Origin: DAMCZI01 sp032095175
GTDB lineage: Bacteria > Bacillota > Clostridia > Clostridiales > Caloramatoraceae
Direction of reading: 5' to 3'
DNA: 64,000 nucleotides
NCBI GenBank assembly: GCA_032095175.1
Contig: DAMCZI010000007.1
Location: 77,816 to 141,815 of the forward strand
Shown: piece by piece, positions 26,160 through 35,721 of the stretch
Layout: each line of letters starts with the position of its first letter
How positions within the stretch are numbered: position 1 is the stretch's first letter
The notes under the pieces: generated by a model
What the model saw: only the letters and a program-made list of their open reading frames with translations
What the model was told of the DNA's origin: nothing
The model's database searches: none
Program-made: the position numbers and the translations under genes

Positions 26160-26720
26160 ATGATAGACCATGAATTAAAGCTTATAAAAAACATTCAGAG
26201 AAAAGGTCATAGGGAATCTGCTAATATCCTTATCAAAGGTTATTACAGTGAAATTTATGGCTATGTCTATAAGCAAACCTCCTCTAGAGAATTAGCAGCA
26301 GATATAACCCAAGAGATTTTTATTAGTATGATTAGGTCTATTGATAATTATGATGTAGGAAGATGTTCCTTTAGGACTTGGCTATATAAGATTGCTAGTA
26401 ATAAAATAATTGATTACTATAGGTCAAAAAGCTATAAACAATGGACAAGTTCAAAGACCATAGAGGATATGGAAATTAAGGCTGAAGGGGATATAGAGGA
26501 TGAGTTTATAAAGGGTGAAAGAGTAAAGGAAGCTTTAAATATAGTTAATAGTTTTGAAGCCAATCTTCAGCAGATTTTTAGAATGAAGCTTTTTTCTGAT
26601 ATGACCTTTAAGGATATAGGAAATGCCTTGGATTTAAATGAATCTACTGTAAAAACAAAGTATTATAACATGCTGAAAAAGATTAGAGTAATGGCAAAGG
26701 AGGGTATTGTTAATGAGTGA
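26160..26720 (+). CDS. ECF-type RNA polymerase sigma factor
   Basis: The 186-residue protein has sigma region 2 (ADITQEIFISMIRSIDNYDVGRCSFRTWLYKIASNKIIDYYR) and region 4 (MTFKDIGNALDLNESTVKTKYYNMLKKIR), with nothing else, as in ECF factors. The start is ATG with AAAGGAGG. It overlaps the following membrane-protein gene, which suggests that the two act together; the membrane protein could sequester the sigma factor. The ABC genes downstream are plausible targets. Confidence 0.9.
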   Translation: MIDHELKLIKNIQRKGHRESANILIKGYYSEIYGYVYKQTSSRELAADITQEIFISMIRSIDNYDVGRCSFRTWLYKIASNKIIDYYRSKSYKQWTSSKTIEDMEIKAEGDIEDEFIKGERVKEALNIVNSFEANLQQIFRMKLFSDMTFKDIGNALDLNESTVKTKYYNMLKKIRVMAKEGIVNE

Positions 26721-27513
26721 TAATAAGCTGAACTGTTCTAATAAAAACAGCTTAAAAGAGCCCTATGATGACAAGATAAATGAAGGCTCCATTCCTGAAA
26801 TGGATATGGATGAAATATTAGACAAAGGTTTAAAGGGGAAAGAGGGTTTCTTTTCATATTTAAAAGCTGTTAAAAGGGAACTAGGTTTTAAATATATATT
26901 CCGCGATAAAAGTGAGCTGATATTTATTATCATACTTTTAGTGGTAGCCTTTAGCTTCTTTGGGTTGAAGTTTAATTCAGATAATAGTAGTGGAATAAAT
27001 TTTGCTTATAGGCTCAAGAGTTACACCTTTGTCACTGCACCTGTTATATACTTTTTCATTTGTTCCTATAGCTTTATAAGCAGTAAAATTAATGGAGTTT
27101 ACGAGCTTCAAGCTACTTGTAAATATAATTTTTACAATCTAACAGCCATAAGAATGTTCATTTTTAGCATAGTAGCTATGGTTATAAATACCTTAATTAT
27201 AGTTATGATGTTTTTAATTAAAAGAAATTTCAACATGATGGAAATTATAATAGTGTCCATATCGGCTTTATTTATATTTTCTACGCTATATATATTAGTT
27301 TTAATAAAGCTTAAAGACAGGTCCAATAAGTATTTAATAATGCTATTATGGTTACTTTTACCTGTAGCAATGGAACTTGATGATACTAATAAAGCCATAA
27401 AATTATTAGATGAAATACCTTTATATATTCATCTAATAATCACCTTTATAACAGCACTAATGTATATGAAGAACTTGAGAAAGCTTATAAAGGTTAAGAG
27501 AGGAGAGATTTAA
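26713..27513 (+). CDS. Membrane protein coupled to the ECF sigma factor
   Basis: The 266-residue protein has a soluble N-terminus of about 65 residues followed by about six hydrophobic segments (for example ELIFIIILLVVAFSFFGL and IIIVSISALFIFSTLYILVLI). The ATG at 26713 has AAGGAGGG at the right distance and lies inside the end of the sigma gene. The gene order, sigma factor then membrane protein, is that of sigma/anti-sigma pairs, but no zinc-finger anti-sigma motif (HxxxCxxC) is present. It could instead be part of the exporter encoded downstream. Confidence 0.7.
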   Translation: MSDNKLNCSNKNSLKEPYDDKINEGSIPEMDMDEILDKGLKGKEGFFSYLKAVKRELGFKYIFRDKSELIFIIILLVVAFSFFGLKFNSDNSSGINFAYRLKSYTFVTAPVIYFFICSYSFISSKINGVYELQATCKYNFYNLTAIRMFIFSIVAMVINTLIIVMMFLIKRNFNMMEIIIVSISALFIFSTLYILVLIKLKDRSNKYLIMLLWLLLPVAMELDDTNKAIKLLDEIPLYIHLIITFITALMYMKNLRKLIKVKRGEI

Positions 27514-27515
27514 AA

Positions 27516-28379
27516 ATGTTGATAGTTAACAATTTAACTAAAAGCTTTGATGATTATGTTGTTTTAGAAGATATAAATTTAGAATTTGAGAATGGAGTTT
27601 ATGGATTATTGGCCCCTAATGGAGCAGGCAAAACTACATTGATAAAGCTTCTTACTACACTTATTTTCCCCACCAAGGGGGAGATCCTTTACGATGGAAC
27701 TGATATTGTAGCTTTAGATGAAAGCTATAGGGACATATTAGGCTATTTACCACAAAACTTTGGCTATTATAAAAACTATTCACCAAAGCAATTTCTACTC
27801 TATTTAGCAGCATTAAAGGGAGTAGATAAGAGAAAAGCTGTAGCTACCATAGAAAGATTGTTAACCCTAGTAGCCCTAGAGGATGTAGCTGATAAAAAGA
27901 TGAAAAAATTCTCAGGGGGTATGATACAAAGAGTAGGAATAGCACAGGCTTTGTTAAATGATCCTAAAATAATAATATTAGATGAGCCTACCGCAGGCTT
28001 AGATCCGAAGGAAAGAGTGAGGTTTAGAAATATATTAACAGATTTAAGCAGAGATAGAATAGTAATTATATCTACCCACATAGTCAGCGACATTGAATTT
28101 ATTGCTAACGAAGTTATTATGATTAAGGACAAGAAGATATTATATAAGGATACTGTAGAGGACATTTGCAAAACACTTGAAGGTAAGGTATATGAAACAG
28201 AAATAGATTTTTCAGAAGTTAGAGAGTTTAGAAAACACCATATTTCACTATCAGAAAAACAAGAAAATGGCAGGATGAAGCTTAGATTTATTGAAGAATC
28301 AGATAAAAATGAAGCCTGGAAGCCTGTTAGCCCTAACTTGGAAGATGTATTTTTATATCAGTACAATGAGGGAATATAG
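27516..28379 (+). CDS. ABC-2 exporter ATPase
   Basis: The 287-residue ATPase has Walker A APNGAGKTT (33-41), signature FSGGMIQRVGIAQALL, Walker B IIILDEPTAGLDPKER and the switch His in STHIVSDIE. The type is that of drug/bacteriocin or sodium exporters (CcmA/BcrA group). It starts two bases after the preceding stop and abuts the first permease gene, so the four genes form one unit with the sigma factor. Confidence 0.93.
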   Translation: MLIVNNLTKSFDDYVVLEDINLEFENGVYGLLAPNGAGKTTLIKLLTTLIFPTKGEILYDGTDIVALDESYRDILGYLPQNFGYYKNYSPKQFLLYLAALKGVDKRKAVATIERLLTLVALEDVADKKMKKFSGGMIQRVGIAQALLNDPKIIILDEPTAGLDPKERVRFRNILTDLSRDRIVIISTHIVSDIEFIANEVIMIKDKKILYKDTVEDICKTLEGKVYETEIDFSEVREFRKHHISLSEKQENGRMKLRFIEESDKNEAWKPVSPNLEDVFLYQYNEGI

Positions 28380-29657
28380 ATGTTAGGTTGTAGTGAAATA
28401 TTTAAATATGAAATAAAGAAAATATTTAAAGCTCCTATATTAATAGCGCTTTTTGTGGTGTTTTTAGCCTTTGACTTGTTTACAGTTTTTAATGGCTATA
28501 AATATAGAGAAGATATAGGCGTTTTAAACAACATTGTAGATGAAGTGGGATATAAAATTGATGATGAAATGATGGCTAAATTTAAAGTGTATTATGGGAA
28601 GCATCTAGATGAAGCCATGACAATAATAAATAAAAAGGAAGGCAAAAGCTATAATTCTATTGCAGATTATTTAAATGAAAATAGAGGTGCCTTTTATGAG
28701 GAGAAATATAGTAAGGATGAAGAAAAAATAATAAAGGATACTGCTGTAATAGAGGGTTATTATATGTCCATACCAGCCCTTATTAAAAAGTATGATGATA
28801 TTGATATCATGGAAAGGTCAGAAATATCCATAGAATCTCTTAATTTATCCGGTGATACTGCAAAGATGGTTAGGCAAGGGTATAAAAAATTTAACGAGAG
28901 ATTTACAGAGCTTAAGAAAAATGGTGAACAAAAATACTTGTTTTTTATGGGTCTCAATTATGAAATGCATAGCTTTTTGTATAAGGATATACTTAGAAAT
29001 ATTATTATTCAGATGATGATATTAATTGTGTTAATAGCTACTTTTGTTATGAATTATGAATTTGAAAATGGGACTAGCTTAGTGGCTTACAGCTCAAAAC
29101 GAGGAAGAAAATTGATTTATGATAAATTAAAAGCAATAACAGCAGCTGTTTTAATTTTAGGTACAGCACTTTTAGCTATTGTTTTGACAACGTTCTTTTC
29201 AATCTATGATTATAGCGGTATTTGGAATACATCTGTTAGTAGTTTTTTCAATTGGGAGAGAAGCATGCTTTATATGAGTTGGTTTAAATTAACCGTTAAA
29301 GTGCATTTAATACTGATGATATTATTAACCTACACTTGTTTTCTAATTTTTACCAGTATAGCCTTTGTAATCGGCAGATTTGTAAAAAATAGCTTCATTG
29401 GGTTTGTAAGTTTCTTTATTATAGGTGGGGTTGCATTGCTGGTACCTTCTTTTATAGGTGGCAGCAGCAGGTTAATTATTTACTCTGCATTTACACCCTT
29501 TACCTTGGTTCTAAATCCAGCGATGAGATTTATGGAAAGTGGTGGATTAACTATTTTTAAATATTATGAATTGATAACTGTAGTCGTTTGGAGCATTATA
29601 ATGGCAATAGCCATGATTTATGCGATAAAAAGTTTTAAAAAACAAAGTATAAGTTAG
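28380..29657 (+). CDS. ABC-2 type permease, first subunit
   Basis: The 425-residue protein begins with a cytoplasmic helix and a membrane segment (APILIALFVVFLAFDLFTVF), then a large outer domain of about 170 residues. A membrane bundle of about five segments follows (NIIIQMMILIVLIATFVMNYEF, TAAVLILGTALLAIVLTTFF and later). This is the layout of bacitracin/lantibiotic-type ABC-2 permeases. The ATG directly abuts the ATPase stop. The cargo is unknown. Confidence 0.82.
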   Translation: MLGCSEIFKYEIKKIFKAPILIALFVVFLAFDLFTVFNGYKYREDIGVLNNIVDEVGYKIDDEMMAKFKVYYGKHLDEAMTIINKKEGKSYNSIADYLNENRGAFYEEKYSKDEEKIIKDTAVIEGYYMSIPALIKKYDDIDIMERSEISIESLNLSGDTAKMVRQGYKKFNERFTELKKNGEQKYLFFMGLNYEMHSFLYKDILRNIIIQMMILIVLIATFVMNYEFENGTSLVAYSSKRGRKLIYDKLKAITAAVLILGTALLAIVLTTFFSIYDYSGIWNTSVSSFFNWERSMLYMSWFKLTVKVHLILMILLTYTCFLIFTSIAFVIGRFVKNSFIGFVSFFIIGGVALLVPSFIGGSSRLIIYSAFTPFTLVLNPAMRFMESGGLTIFKYYELITVVVWSIIMAIAMIYAIKSFKKQSIS

Positions 29658-29665
29658 GAGGAGCC

Positions 29666-30820
29666 ATGAGAATTATTCTTAATGAACTTAAAAAAATTTT
29701 TAACATAAAAAGTGTCTTTATGCTATTTATAATAAGTTTTGTTATATATTACATGTTTATAGATTTTAATATAAAGGTATTTCCTAATGGCAGACCAGAG
29801 GGGGATATTTATAGAATAGCTAAAAGAATAATAGAGCAAAAGGGTAATCGTTTAGGGGATGGGGATATAGATTATCTTAGAAATCTAGAAGTGGATATGA
29901 AAAAAGAGGCAGATAATTATCTTAAGGGGAATAAAGCTGCTAAGGAATTAGGAATTACCAGCTATGACAAGCTTGACGAAATTTTATCCAGTGACAAAGA
30001 TGAAAATAAAAAGGTGGAAGAATTACATAACAATATTCTTCTTAAAGAGGGAGTAGATTCCTTTTGGGAACTGCAATCTATAGATTATTTTATAAATATG
30101 TTTGAAAATAAAAACAATACTTCATATGTTAAAAATGAATCACAGAAGAACAGAATAGAAGAAATAAATAAAACCAAAGCAAACAATGATATTCTACCTT
30201 ATTTTGTTTTTTCAAATTATAACAGTTTTATAGCAAGTAGCACTTTGCTTATAATAATTTCTATAGGGTTCATTTTAGGGACTTTATTTACAAAGGATGA
30301 AGTAATAAATATGGAGATGCTCCAATACACTACAAGGAGAGGAAGGGGCTTATATAGGGATAAAATAGCTGCAGCGTTGATAGCTACTGTTATAATAGTT
30401 ACTTTAGAGCTAGGTGCATTATTTACTATGTTTTTAACGAGAAAAAGTACTGTGGAGCTTTTTTATAATTCGAGTATAAATTCCTGTTTCAACGATGGAG
30501 AGTATTGGTTCGATTTAACCTTCCTTCAATATAGTATTTTATCAATAATTATTGTTTATGTATTAGCCTTAGCCCTGGCATTTATAGTTTGTTATGTGTC
30601 AAGAAAATCCCATAGATATATAACTTATATAGGAATATCACTTTTAATAGCAATAGTTTTATGTATATTAGTAGCTAGTGAAACTATAACAAGTCTTGGA
30701 ATTTTTAATATATGTAAACCTAAATTTTTAGTGTCTGGATTTATAGCAGTTATGTTCTTTATAGGAATAGCTTCTTTAGTAATAAGATATAAGAAGGAAA
30801 AGGTATTGGATATTATTTAA
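29666..30820 (+). CDS. ABC-2 type permease, second subunit
   Basis: The 384-residue protein shares the layout of the previous gene: one N-terminal membrane segment (SVFMLFIISFVIYYMFI), an outer region of about 150 charged residues, then about five membrane segments. The shared TTRRGRGLYRDKIAAALIAT versus SSKRGRKLIYDKLKAITAA shows that the two are paralogous halves of one exporter. It has an AGGAGG site and is followed by a terminator. Confidence 0.82.
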   Translation: MRIILNELKKIFNIKSVFMLFIISFVIYYMFIDFNIKVFPNGRPEGDIYRIAKRIIEQKGNRLGDGDIDYLRNLEVDMKKEADNYLKGNKAAKELGITSYDKLDEILSSDKDENKKVEELHNNILLKEGVDSFWELQSIDYFINMFENKNNTSYVKNESQKNRIEEINKTKANNDILPYFVFSNYNSFIASSTLLIIISIGFILGTLFTKDEVINMEMLQYTTRRGRGLYRDKIAAALIATVIIVTLELGALFTMFLTRKSTVELFYNSSINSCFNDGEYWFDLTFLQYSILSIIIVYVLALALAFIVCYVSRKSHRYITYIGISLLIAIVLCILVASETITSLGIFNICKPKFLVSGFIAVMFFIGIASLVIRYKKEKVLDII

Positions 30821-30838
30821 CAGAAAAAGTTAGAATTA

Positions 30839-30867
30839 AGCTCCTGATTTAAGATATCAGGGGCTTT
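30839..30867 (+). terminator. Terminator of the exporter operon
   Basis: AGCTCCTGAT pairs with ATCAGGGGCT around seven bases, then TTTCACGTT. The T-run is weak, but the position right after the last permease fits. The remaining bases to 31158 are AT-rich with no gene. Confidence 0.6.
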
Positions 30868-31158
30868 CACGTTATATCTGCTTCATCATATCTAAATTTG
30901 GGGTTTCAACAATTGGATGGTTCATTACTCCAAGACAGTCTCTTCTAAGTTGATTCGTAGTAATTAAAACTATGTTTGGCTTCAAATTAGCTCTTCCCCC
31001 TAATATGTAATATATATAAGTTTATTTTGATTACTTGCATTAAACATATCAAGAAGTATCCTTAAAAAAGGATATTGATGGTAATAAAAATACGAAATAA
31101 GCAATTTTACGAAATATTTTTACTATTTGTTTATTTTTGGGTATAATTTTTCGATTTT

Positions 31159-31188
31159 TGAAGAAATTATAATTAAACAGCCATATTA
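31159..31188 (+). promoter_or_regulatory. Candidate sigma-G/F promoter of spoVT
   Basis: TGAAGA and CATATTA are separated by 17 bases and lie 36 bases before the spoVT start. This is close to the forespore consensus TGAATA-17/18-CATACTA, and spoVT is sigma-G dependent in Bacillus. A sigma-A-like TATAAT at 31142 lies just upstream. Confidence 0.5.
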
Positions 31189-31224
31189 ATTTTTAAAGTA
31201 AGCAATTTCTAAGGAGGGATAATT

Positions 31225-31782
31225 TTGAAAGCAACTGGTATAGTTAGAAGAATTGACGATTTAGGAAGAGTTGTTATACCGAAGGAAATTAGACGTACAT
31301 TAAGAATTAGAGAAGGAGACCCTCTTGAAATATTCACAGACAGAGAGGGTGGCGTAATACTAAAGAAATATTCCCCAATTGGAGAGCTCAGTGATTTTGC
31401 AAAGGAGTATGCAGAAGCTCTTCAGCAATCAATTGGAAAATCTGTTCTTATTTGCGATAAAGACACAATGATTGCTGTTGCAGGTGTCTCCAAGAAGGAA
31501 TACATGGACAAAAGAGTAAGTGATGATATTGAAAAGCTCCTTCCAGACAGAAAGACATTTATGCACAATGCAAAGGAAGGCGGAAAGGGTTATGCACTAG
31601 TTAATGATGAAGAAGATGGTGCAGAATATTCATCTCAGGTTATAGCACCTATAGTAGCCGAAGGTGAGCCTATTGGCGCAGTGATTATAATGTCAAAGGA
31701 AGCAAATGTATCCATGGGAGAGCTTGAGAAAAAGCTTGCTGAAACAGCAGCTGCATTCCTTGGAAAACAGATGGAACAGTGA
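31225..31782 (+). CDS. spoVT: Stage V sporulation protein T
   Basis: SpoVT is a forespore transcription regulator that tunes sigma-G genes. The 185 residues start with the AbrB-type swapped-hairpin DNA-binding domain (MKATGIVRRIDDLGRVVIPKEIRRTLRIREGDPLEIFTD, residues 1-50), followed by a GAF-like domain (about 58-180). The start is TTG with AAGGAGGGAT. This is the first gene of the conserved near-origin block. A strong terminator follows. Confidence 0.97.
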   Translation: MKATGIVRRIDDLGRVVIPKEIRRTLRIREGDPLEIFTDREGGVILKKYSPIGELSDFAKEYAEALQQSIGKSVLICDKDTMIAVAGVSKKEYMDKRVSDDIEKLLPDRKTFMHNAKEGGKGYALVNDEEDGAEYSSQVIAPIVAEGEPIGAVIIMSKEANVSMGELEKKLAETAAAFLGKQMEQ

Positions 31783-31848
31783 TTATACAATAAGAATGAA
31801 TAAATATACAATTGATTTTTACATAATACGAAATACTCCATAAAATTT

Positions 31849-31878
31849 CTGCCCCGATTTCATATGTTATCGGGGCAG
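31849..31878 (+). terminator. Terminator of spoVT
   Basis: CTGCCCCGAT pairs perfectly with ATCGGGGCAG around a ten-base loop. It lacks a T-run because the P2 palindrome starts exactly at its end, as though a P2 element had inserted there. Confidence 0.65.
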
Positions 31879-31963
31879 TGTCAGGCACGTGGCAAGTGGC
31901 AAGTTGAATAACATTGGGATATCCCAATGTTATTCAACTTGCCACTTGCCACGTGCTTGACAC
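31878..31963. repeat. P2 palindrome, full copy
   Basis: An 86-base nearly perfect palindrome centred on GGGATATCCC, with arms containing GGCAAGTGGCAAGTTGAATA. The outer ends are GTGTCAGGCACGTGG and CCACGTGCTTGACAC. The other members are at 35722 and 1789. It holds no gene and lies between spoVT and spoVB. Confidence 0.85.
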
Positions 31964-32039
31964 TTACTAAAGAATCTAAGAATTTTATTGCTTCCTCCAT
32001 AATATCAATAATATGAATAGGAAAATGGAGGGACATTTG

Positions 32040-33578
32040 ATGAAAAAAAAGAGTTTTGTATGGGGGACGCTGATACTTGCTGCAGCCAGCATGATTGCAA
32101 AGTTTTTGGGTTTCTTTTTTAGAATTCCATTGATATATCTTATAGGAGAAGAAGGAATTGGGCTGTATCAAATTACATATCCTTTGTACACCTTTTTACT
32201 ATCTTTTGCATTTGGAGTTCCTACTGCAATATCAAAGATGATTTCAGAGAGGCTTGCTATTAACAGAAGGGCTGAGGCAAATAAAATCTTTAGAGTTGCT
32301 CTTGTTGTAATGATAATATTTGGAGGTGCATCAAGCCTTATTATACTGGTGTTTTCAAGGGGTATAATAGAGTTATTTAAGTGGAATGCTGAGGTTTATT
32401 ACTCCCTGTTGGGAATAGGGCTAGCTCCATTTTTTACATGTCTGCTGTCTGCCTACAGGGGGTATTTCCAGGGATTTCAGTATATGACTCCACCGGCTTC
32501 ATCACAGATAGTAGAGCAGCTTACAAGGGTTATATTAGGGGTAGGACTTGCATATTTTCTATTGCCAAAGGGACTTGAGTATGCAGCAGGGGGTGCTTCC
32601 TTTGGTGCAACTGCAGGTGCCATAGTTGGGCTTTTGTTTTTGATGCTTATTTATTCAAAAAACAAGCTTCCCTATAACAAGTATGAAATAAGCAAGCCTT
32701 CTACAAAAATTTTTTCGGAGATATTGAGGATAGCAATACCTGTATCCATTGCACATGCTATAGGATCAATTATGGCGCTTATTGATTCTATGATAGTTCC
32801 AGGGTTGCTAAGGGGTGTAGGATACAGCTACCAAACAGCAACTGTTCTTTATGGGCAGCTTACTGGCAAGGCCTTTGTGCTTGTGAATATACCTCTTGTT
32901 CTTTCTGCATCTCTTGCCCAGGGAATAGTTCCTGCCATATCAGAGCAGAATGCTTCAAGGAATAGGGAGGGAATGGCGAAGAATATTAAAATAGCATATA
33001 AGCTTGCATTTGTACTTGCCCTTCCATGCTGTGGGGGCTTGTATATACTTGCAAAGCCTATATTGGGATTTGTTTTTCAGGGTATGACAGGAGGATGGGA
33101 GCTCCTTCAGATACTTTCCATAGCTGCTCTGTTTATTATAATTGCACAGACCTCAACAGGCATACTAAATGGTGAGGGAAAAACTGTGCTTCCTATAATG
33201 GCTATGGTAGTGGGGTGTGTGGTTAAGGTAATTTCAAGTATAATGCTTGTATCCGTCCCTACACTGAACATAAGAGGTGCAGCCTATAGTACCCTCATAT
33301 CATATATAATTATTGCTGTAATAGATGTTATAATGGTTTTAAAGTGTACTAAAGTGAGGATAAGTATCTATGATATACTTGTTCTTCCTTTGCTGTGTGC
33401 CTCTGCAATGATATTGGCTGTTGTACTTATTTATGGAAATATGTATAATTTAACTGAAAAAATAAGTTTAAGCGTTATGGTTTCAATTGTATCTGGAGCA
33501 TTGGTATATTTTCTAATGCTTTTAATTACAGGTACAATGAGTTTTAAGGATATAAAAAGAGTTATGAAGGCAAGATAA
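32040..33578 (+). CDS. spoVB: SpoVB-like polysaccharide/lipid flippase (MOP family)
   Basis: The 512-residue integral membrane protein has about 14 hydrophobic segments. It belongs to the MOP superfamily (SpoVB/MurJ-like), which moves lipid-linked precursors for spore cortex or envelope peptidoglycan. The start KKKSFVWGTLILAAASMIAKFLGFFFRIPLIYLIGEEGIGLYQ is typical. The ATG at 32040 follows GGAGGGAC; an upstream in-frame ATG at 32013 has no site. In Bacillus this position holds yabM/spoVB-like next to yabN, which supports the call over a generic flippase. Confidence 0.87.
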   Translation: MKKKSFVWGTLILAAASMIAKFLGFFFRIPLIYLIGEEGIGLYQITYPLYTFLLSFAFGVPTAISKMISERLAINRRAEANKIFRVALVVMIIFGGASSLIILVFSRGIIELFKWNAEVYYSLLGIGLAPFFTCLLSAYRGYFQGFQYMTPPASSQIVEQLTRVILGVGLAYFLLPKGLEYAAGGASFGATAGAIVGLLFLMLIYSKNKLPYNKYEISKPSTKIFSEILRIAIPVSIAHAIGSIMALIDSMIVPGLLRGVGYSYQTATVLYGQLTGKAFVLVNIPLVLSASLAQGIVPAISEQNASRNREGMAKNIKIAYKLAFVLALPCCGGLYILAKPILGFVFQGMTGGWELLQILSIAALFIIIAQTSTGILNGEGKTVLPIMAMVVGCVVKVISSIMLVSVPTLNIRGAAYSTLISYIIIAVIDVIMVLKCTKVRISIYDILVLPLLCASAMILAVVLIYGNMYNLTEKISLSVMVSIVSGALVYFLMLLITGTMSFKDIKRVMKAR

Positions 33579-33597
33579 GATAAAAGGAGGATTACAT

Positions 33598-35040
33598 ATG
33601 ATTAGAGTAGTTGGTCTAGGACCAGGAGCTCCAGAAGATTTAACTGTTAAAAGTATAAATTTGATGAAATCTGCCAATAATTTATACCTAAGGACAGCAA
33701 AACATCCAAACGTCTCATATATAAGGGATTTGGGTATAAATTTTGAAACTTTTGATGAGCTTTATGATTCAAAGGAAAAATTTGACGATGTATATGAAAG
33801 TATTGCAAAGAAGATAGTGGAAATGGGGGATGTTGTATATGCAGTTCCCGGACATCCACTTGTTGCAGAAAAATCTGTTCAGCTTATTATGAAGTTTGCT
33901 AAGGAAAAAGGTGTTGAATTTGAGATAGTTCCTGCACTTAGCTTTGTTGATGCAGTATTAAATACCCTAAGGGTAGATCCTGTAAATGGATTAAAAATAA
34001 TAGATGGACTTCAGCTTCAGGAACAGCGACCCGATATAAATATAGGAAACATGATAACCCAGGTTTACAGCAGGCTGGTTGCCTCTGATATAAAGATAGC
34101 ATTGATGGAATACTATGATGACGAAGAAGAGGTAATCCTGATAAGGGCTGCAGGGGTTCCTGGGGAGGAAAGAGTAGAGAGGATGCCTCTATATGAGATC
34201 GATAGAGTAGATTGGGTTGATTATCTTACAACTCTCTATATTCCACCAGTTAAGTCAAAATCCAGGTACAATATGGATGATCTTTTAGGGGTAATGGAAA
34301 GACTTAGAGCAGAGGATGGATGTCCCTGGGATAGGGAGCAGACCCATGAAAGCCTTAAGAAATATCTTGTAGAGGAAAGCTATGAGGTAATCGATGCCAT
34401 AGATAAAAATGACATTGATGCCCTTTGTGAGGAGCTTGGAGATGTCCTGCTTCAGGTAGTATTCCACAGTCAGATTGCAAGGGAATTTGGTGAATTTGAC
34501 ATAAGAGATGTTATAAATGCAGTAACATCAAAGATGATATCAAGGCACAGTCATGTGTTTGGAGATGACAAATGCAGCACTGCAGCTGAGGTTTTAGTTA
34601 ATTGGGAAGAAAAAAAGAAGGCTGAAAAGAATATGGAATCCTATACAGAAACCCTAAAAGCAGTACCAAAAGGACTTCCTGCACTTATGAGAAGCTATAA
34701 GGTTCAAAAGAGGGCAGCAAAATCTGGATTTGATTGGGAAGACATAGAAGGTCCAATGGAAAAGATAAATGAAGAATTAAATGAATTCATTGAAGTATAC
34801 AAAACACAAAAATATGGTAGAATAACAGAAGAAATAGGAGATTTGTTATTTAGTGTAGTAAATGCATGCAGATTTTTAGATATTGACCCGGAATTTGCAC
34901 TAACAGGAACAATTGAGAAATTTATAAGCCGTTTCGAGTATATTGAAGAAAGCGGGAAAAAAACCGGGAAAAATCTAAAAGATATGACGTTGACAGAAAT
35001 GGATGAGTTGTGGAATAATGCTAAATGTCATCAATTTTAA
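33598..35040 (+). CDS. mazG: YabN/MazG: SAM methylase-like domain fused to MazG
   Basis: The 480-residue fusion has an N-terminal tetrapyrrole-methylase-like domain (VVGLGPGAPEDLTVKSINLM, residues 1 to about 215). Its C-terminal MazG nucleotide pyrophosphohydrolase region has two repeats, beginning EDGCPWDREQTHESLKKYLVEESYEVIDAI with metal ligands EEL-GD. MazG hydrolyses NTPs, including damaged ones. The fusion is the normal form in Firmicutes (YabN). It starts 19 bases after spoVB behind AAAAGGAGG. Confidence 0.94.
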   Translation: MIRVVGLGPGAPEDLTVKSINLMKSANNLYLRTAKHPNVSYIRDLGINFETFDELYDSKEKFDDVYESIAKKIVEMGDVVYAVPGHPLVAEKSVQLIMKFAKEKGVEFEIVPALSFVDAVLNTLRVDPVNGLKIIDGLQLQEQRPDINIGNMITQVYSRLVASDIKIALMEYYDDEEEVILIRAAGVPGEERVERMPLYEIDRVDWVDYLTTLYIPPVKSKSRYNMDDLLGVMERLRAEDGCPWDREQTHESLKKYLVEESYEVIDAIDKNDIDALCEELGDVLLQVVFHSQIAREFGEFDIRDVINAVTSKMISRHSHVFGDDKCSTAAEVLVNWEEKKKAEKNMESYTETLKAVPKGLPALMRSYKVQKRAAKSGFDWEDIEGPMEKINEELNEFIEVYKTQKYGRITEEIGDLLFSVVNACRFLDIDPEFALTGTIEKFISRFEYIEESGKKTGKNLKDMTLTEMDELWNNAKCHQF

Positions 35041-35141
35041 TTAACTTTATAAAAAACTTTTTCCAAAAAGAAGGATTTTCAAAGTTTATGAAGAATAAAC
35101 TACTGTAATCCACTATTAGATTAACAAAGGAGGTAAGTACT

Positions 35142-35417
35142 GTGAATAAGGCAGAACTTATAACATTAATGGCAGAAAAGAGTGGGCTTACTAAGAAAGA
35201 TGCTGAAAAAGCCCTAAAATCATTTGTTGAGAGCGTAGATGAAACATTAGCAAAGAATGAAAAGGTTCAGCTAGTTGGATTTGGAACTTTTGAAGTAAAG
35301 CAAAGAGGAGAAAGAAAGGGTAGAAACCCAAAGACTCTTGAAGAAATAACTATACCAGCTTCAAAGGTACCAACATTTAAAGCAGGTAAGGAATTAAAAG
35401 AAAAAGTAAACAAATAA
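35142..35417 (+). CDS. hup: HU nucleoid protein
   Basis: This is the small histone-like DNA-bending protein, 91 residues. It begins MNKAELITLMAEKSGLTKKDAEKALKSF and has the core GFGTFEVKQRGERKGRNPKTLEEI, then PASKVPTFKAGKELKEKVN. The start is GTG with AAAGGAGG. Its own terminator follows, so it can be expressed highly on its own. Confidence 0.97.
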   Translation: MNKAELITLMAEKSGLTKKDAEKALKSFVESVDETLAKNEKVQLVGFGTFEVKQRGERKGRNPKTLEEITIPASKVPTFKAGKELKEKVNK

Positions 35418-35446
35418 AAATCAGGTTTAAAACCTGATTTTTTTTT
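35417..35446 (+). terminator. Terminator of hup
   Basis: AATCAGGTTT pairs with AAACCTGATT, followed by eight or more T. It starts right at the hup stop and leaves rqcP 15 bases further on, so some read-through is likely. Confidence 0.85.
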
Positions 35447-35462
35447 AAGGAGAAGTGGGAGC

Positions 35463-35720
35463 ATGCGATTAGATAAGTTTTTAAAGGTATCTAGAATAAT
35501 CAAAAGAAGAACTGTTGCAAAGGAAGTATGTGAAACAGGAAAGGTGCTTTTAAACGGAAGAGCTGCAAAGCCAGGAAGCGAAGTTAAGATTTCCGATATA
35601 ATTGAGATACAGTATGCAACAGGAAGTATAAAGGCTGAGATATTAGACGTTACAGAGCATGTTACAAAGGATGGGGCTAAGGATTTATACAAGATAATCA
35701 GTGGAAGCGAGATTGAGTAA
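35463..35720 (+). CDS. rqcP: S4-domain RNA-binding protein RqcP (YabO)
   Basis: The 85-residue protein is a single S4 RNA-binding domain: MRLDKFLKVSRIIKRRTVAKEVCETGKVLLNGRAAKPGSEVK. In Bacillus this gene (yabO) encodes RqcP, which holds the P-site tRNA on stalled 50S subunits while RqcH adds alanine tails. The size, position between mazG/hup and yabP, and sequence all fit. A P2 palindrome starts two bases after its stop. Confidence 0.92.
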   Translation: MRLDKFLKVSRIIKRRTVAKEVCETGKVLLNGRAAKPGSEVKISDIIEIQYATGSIKAEILDVTEHVTKDGAKDLYKIISGSEIE

Positions 35721-35721
35721 A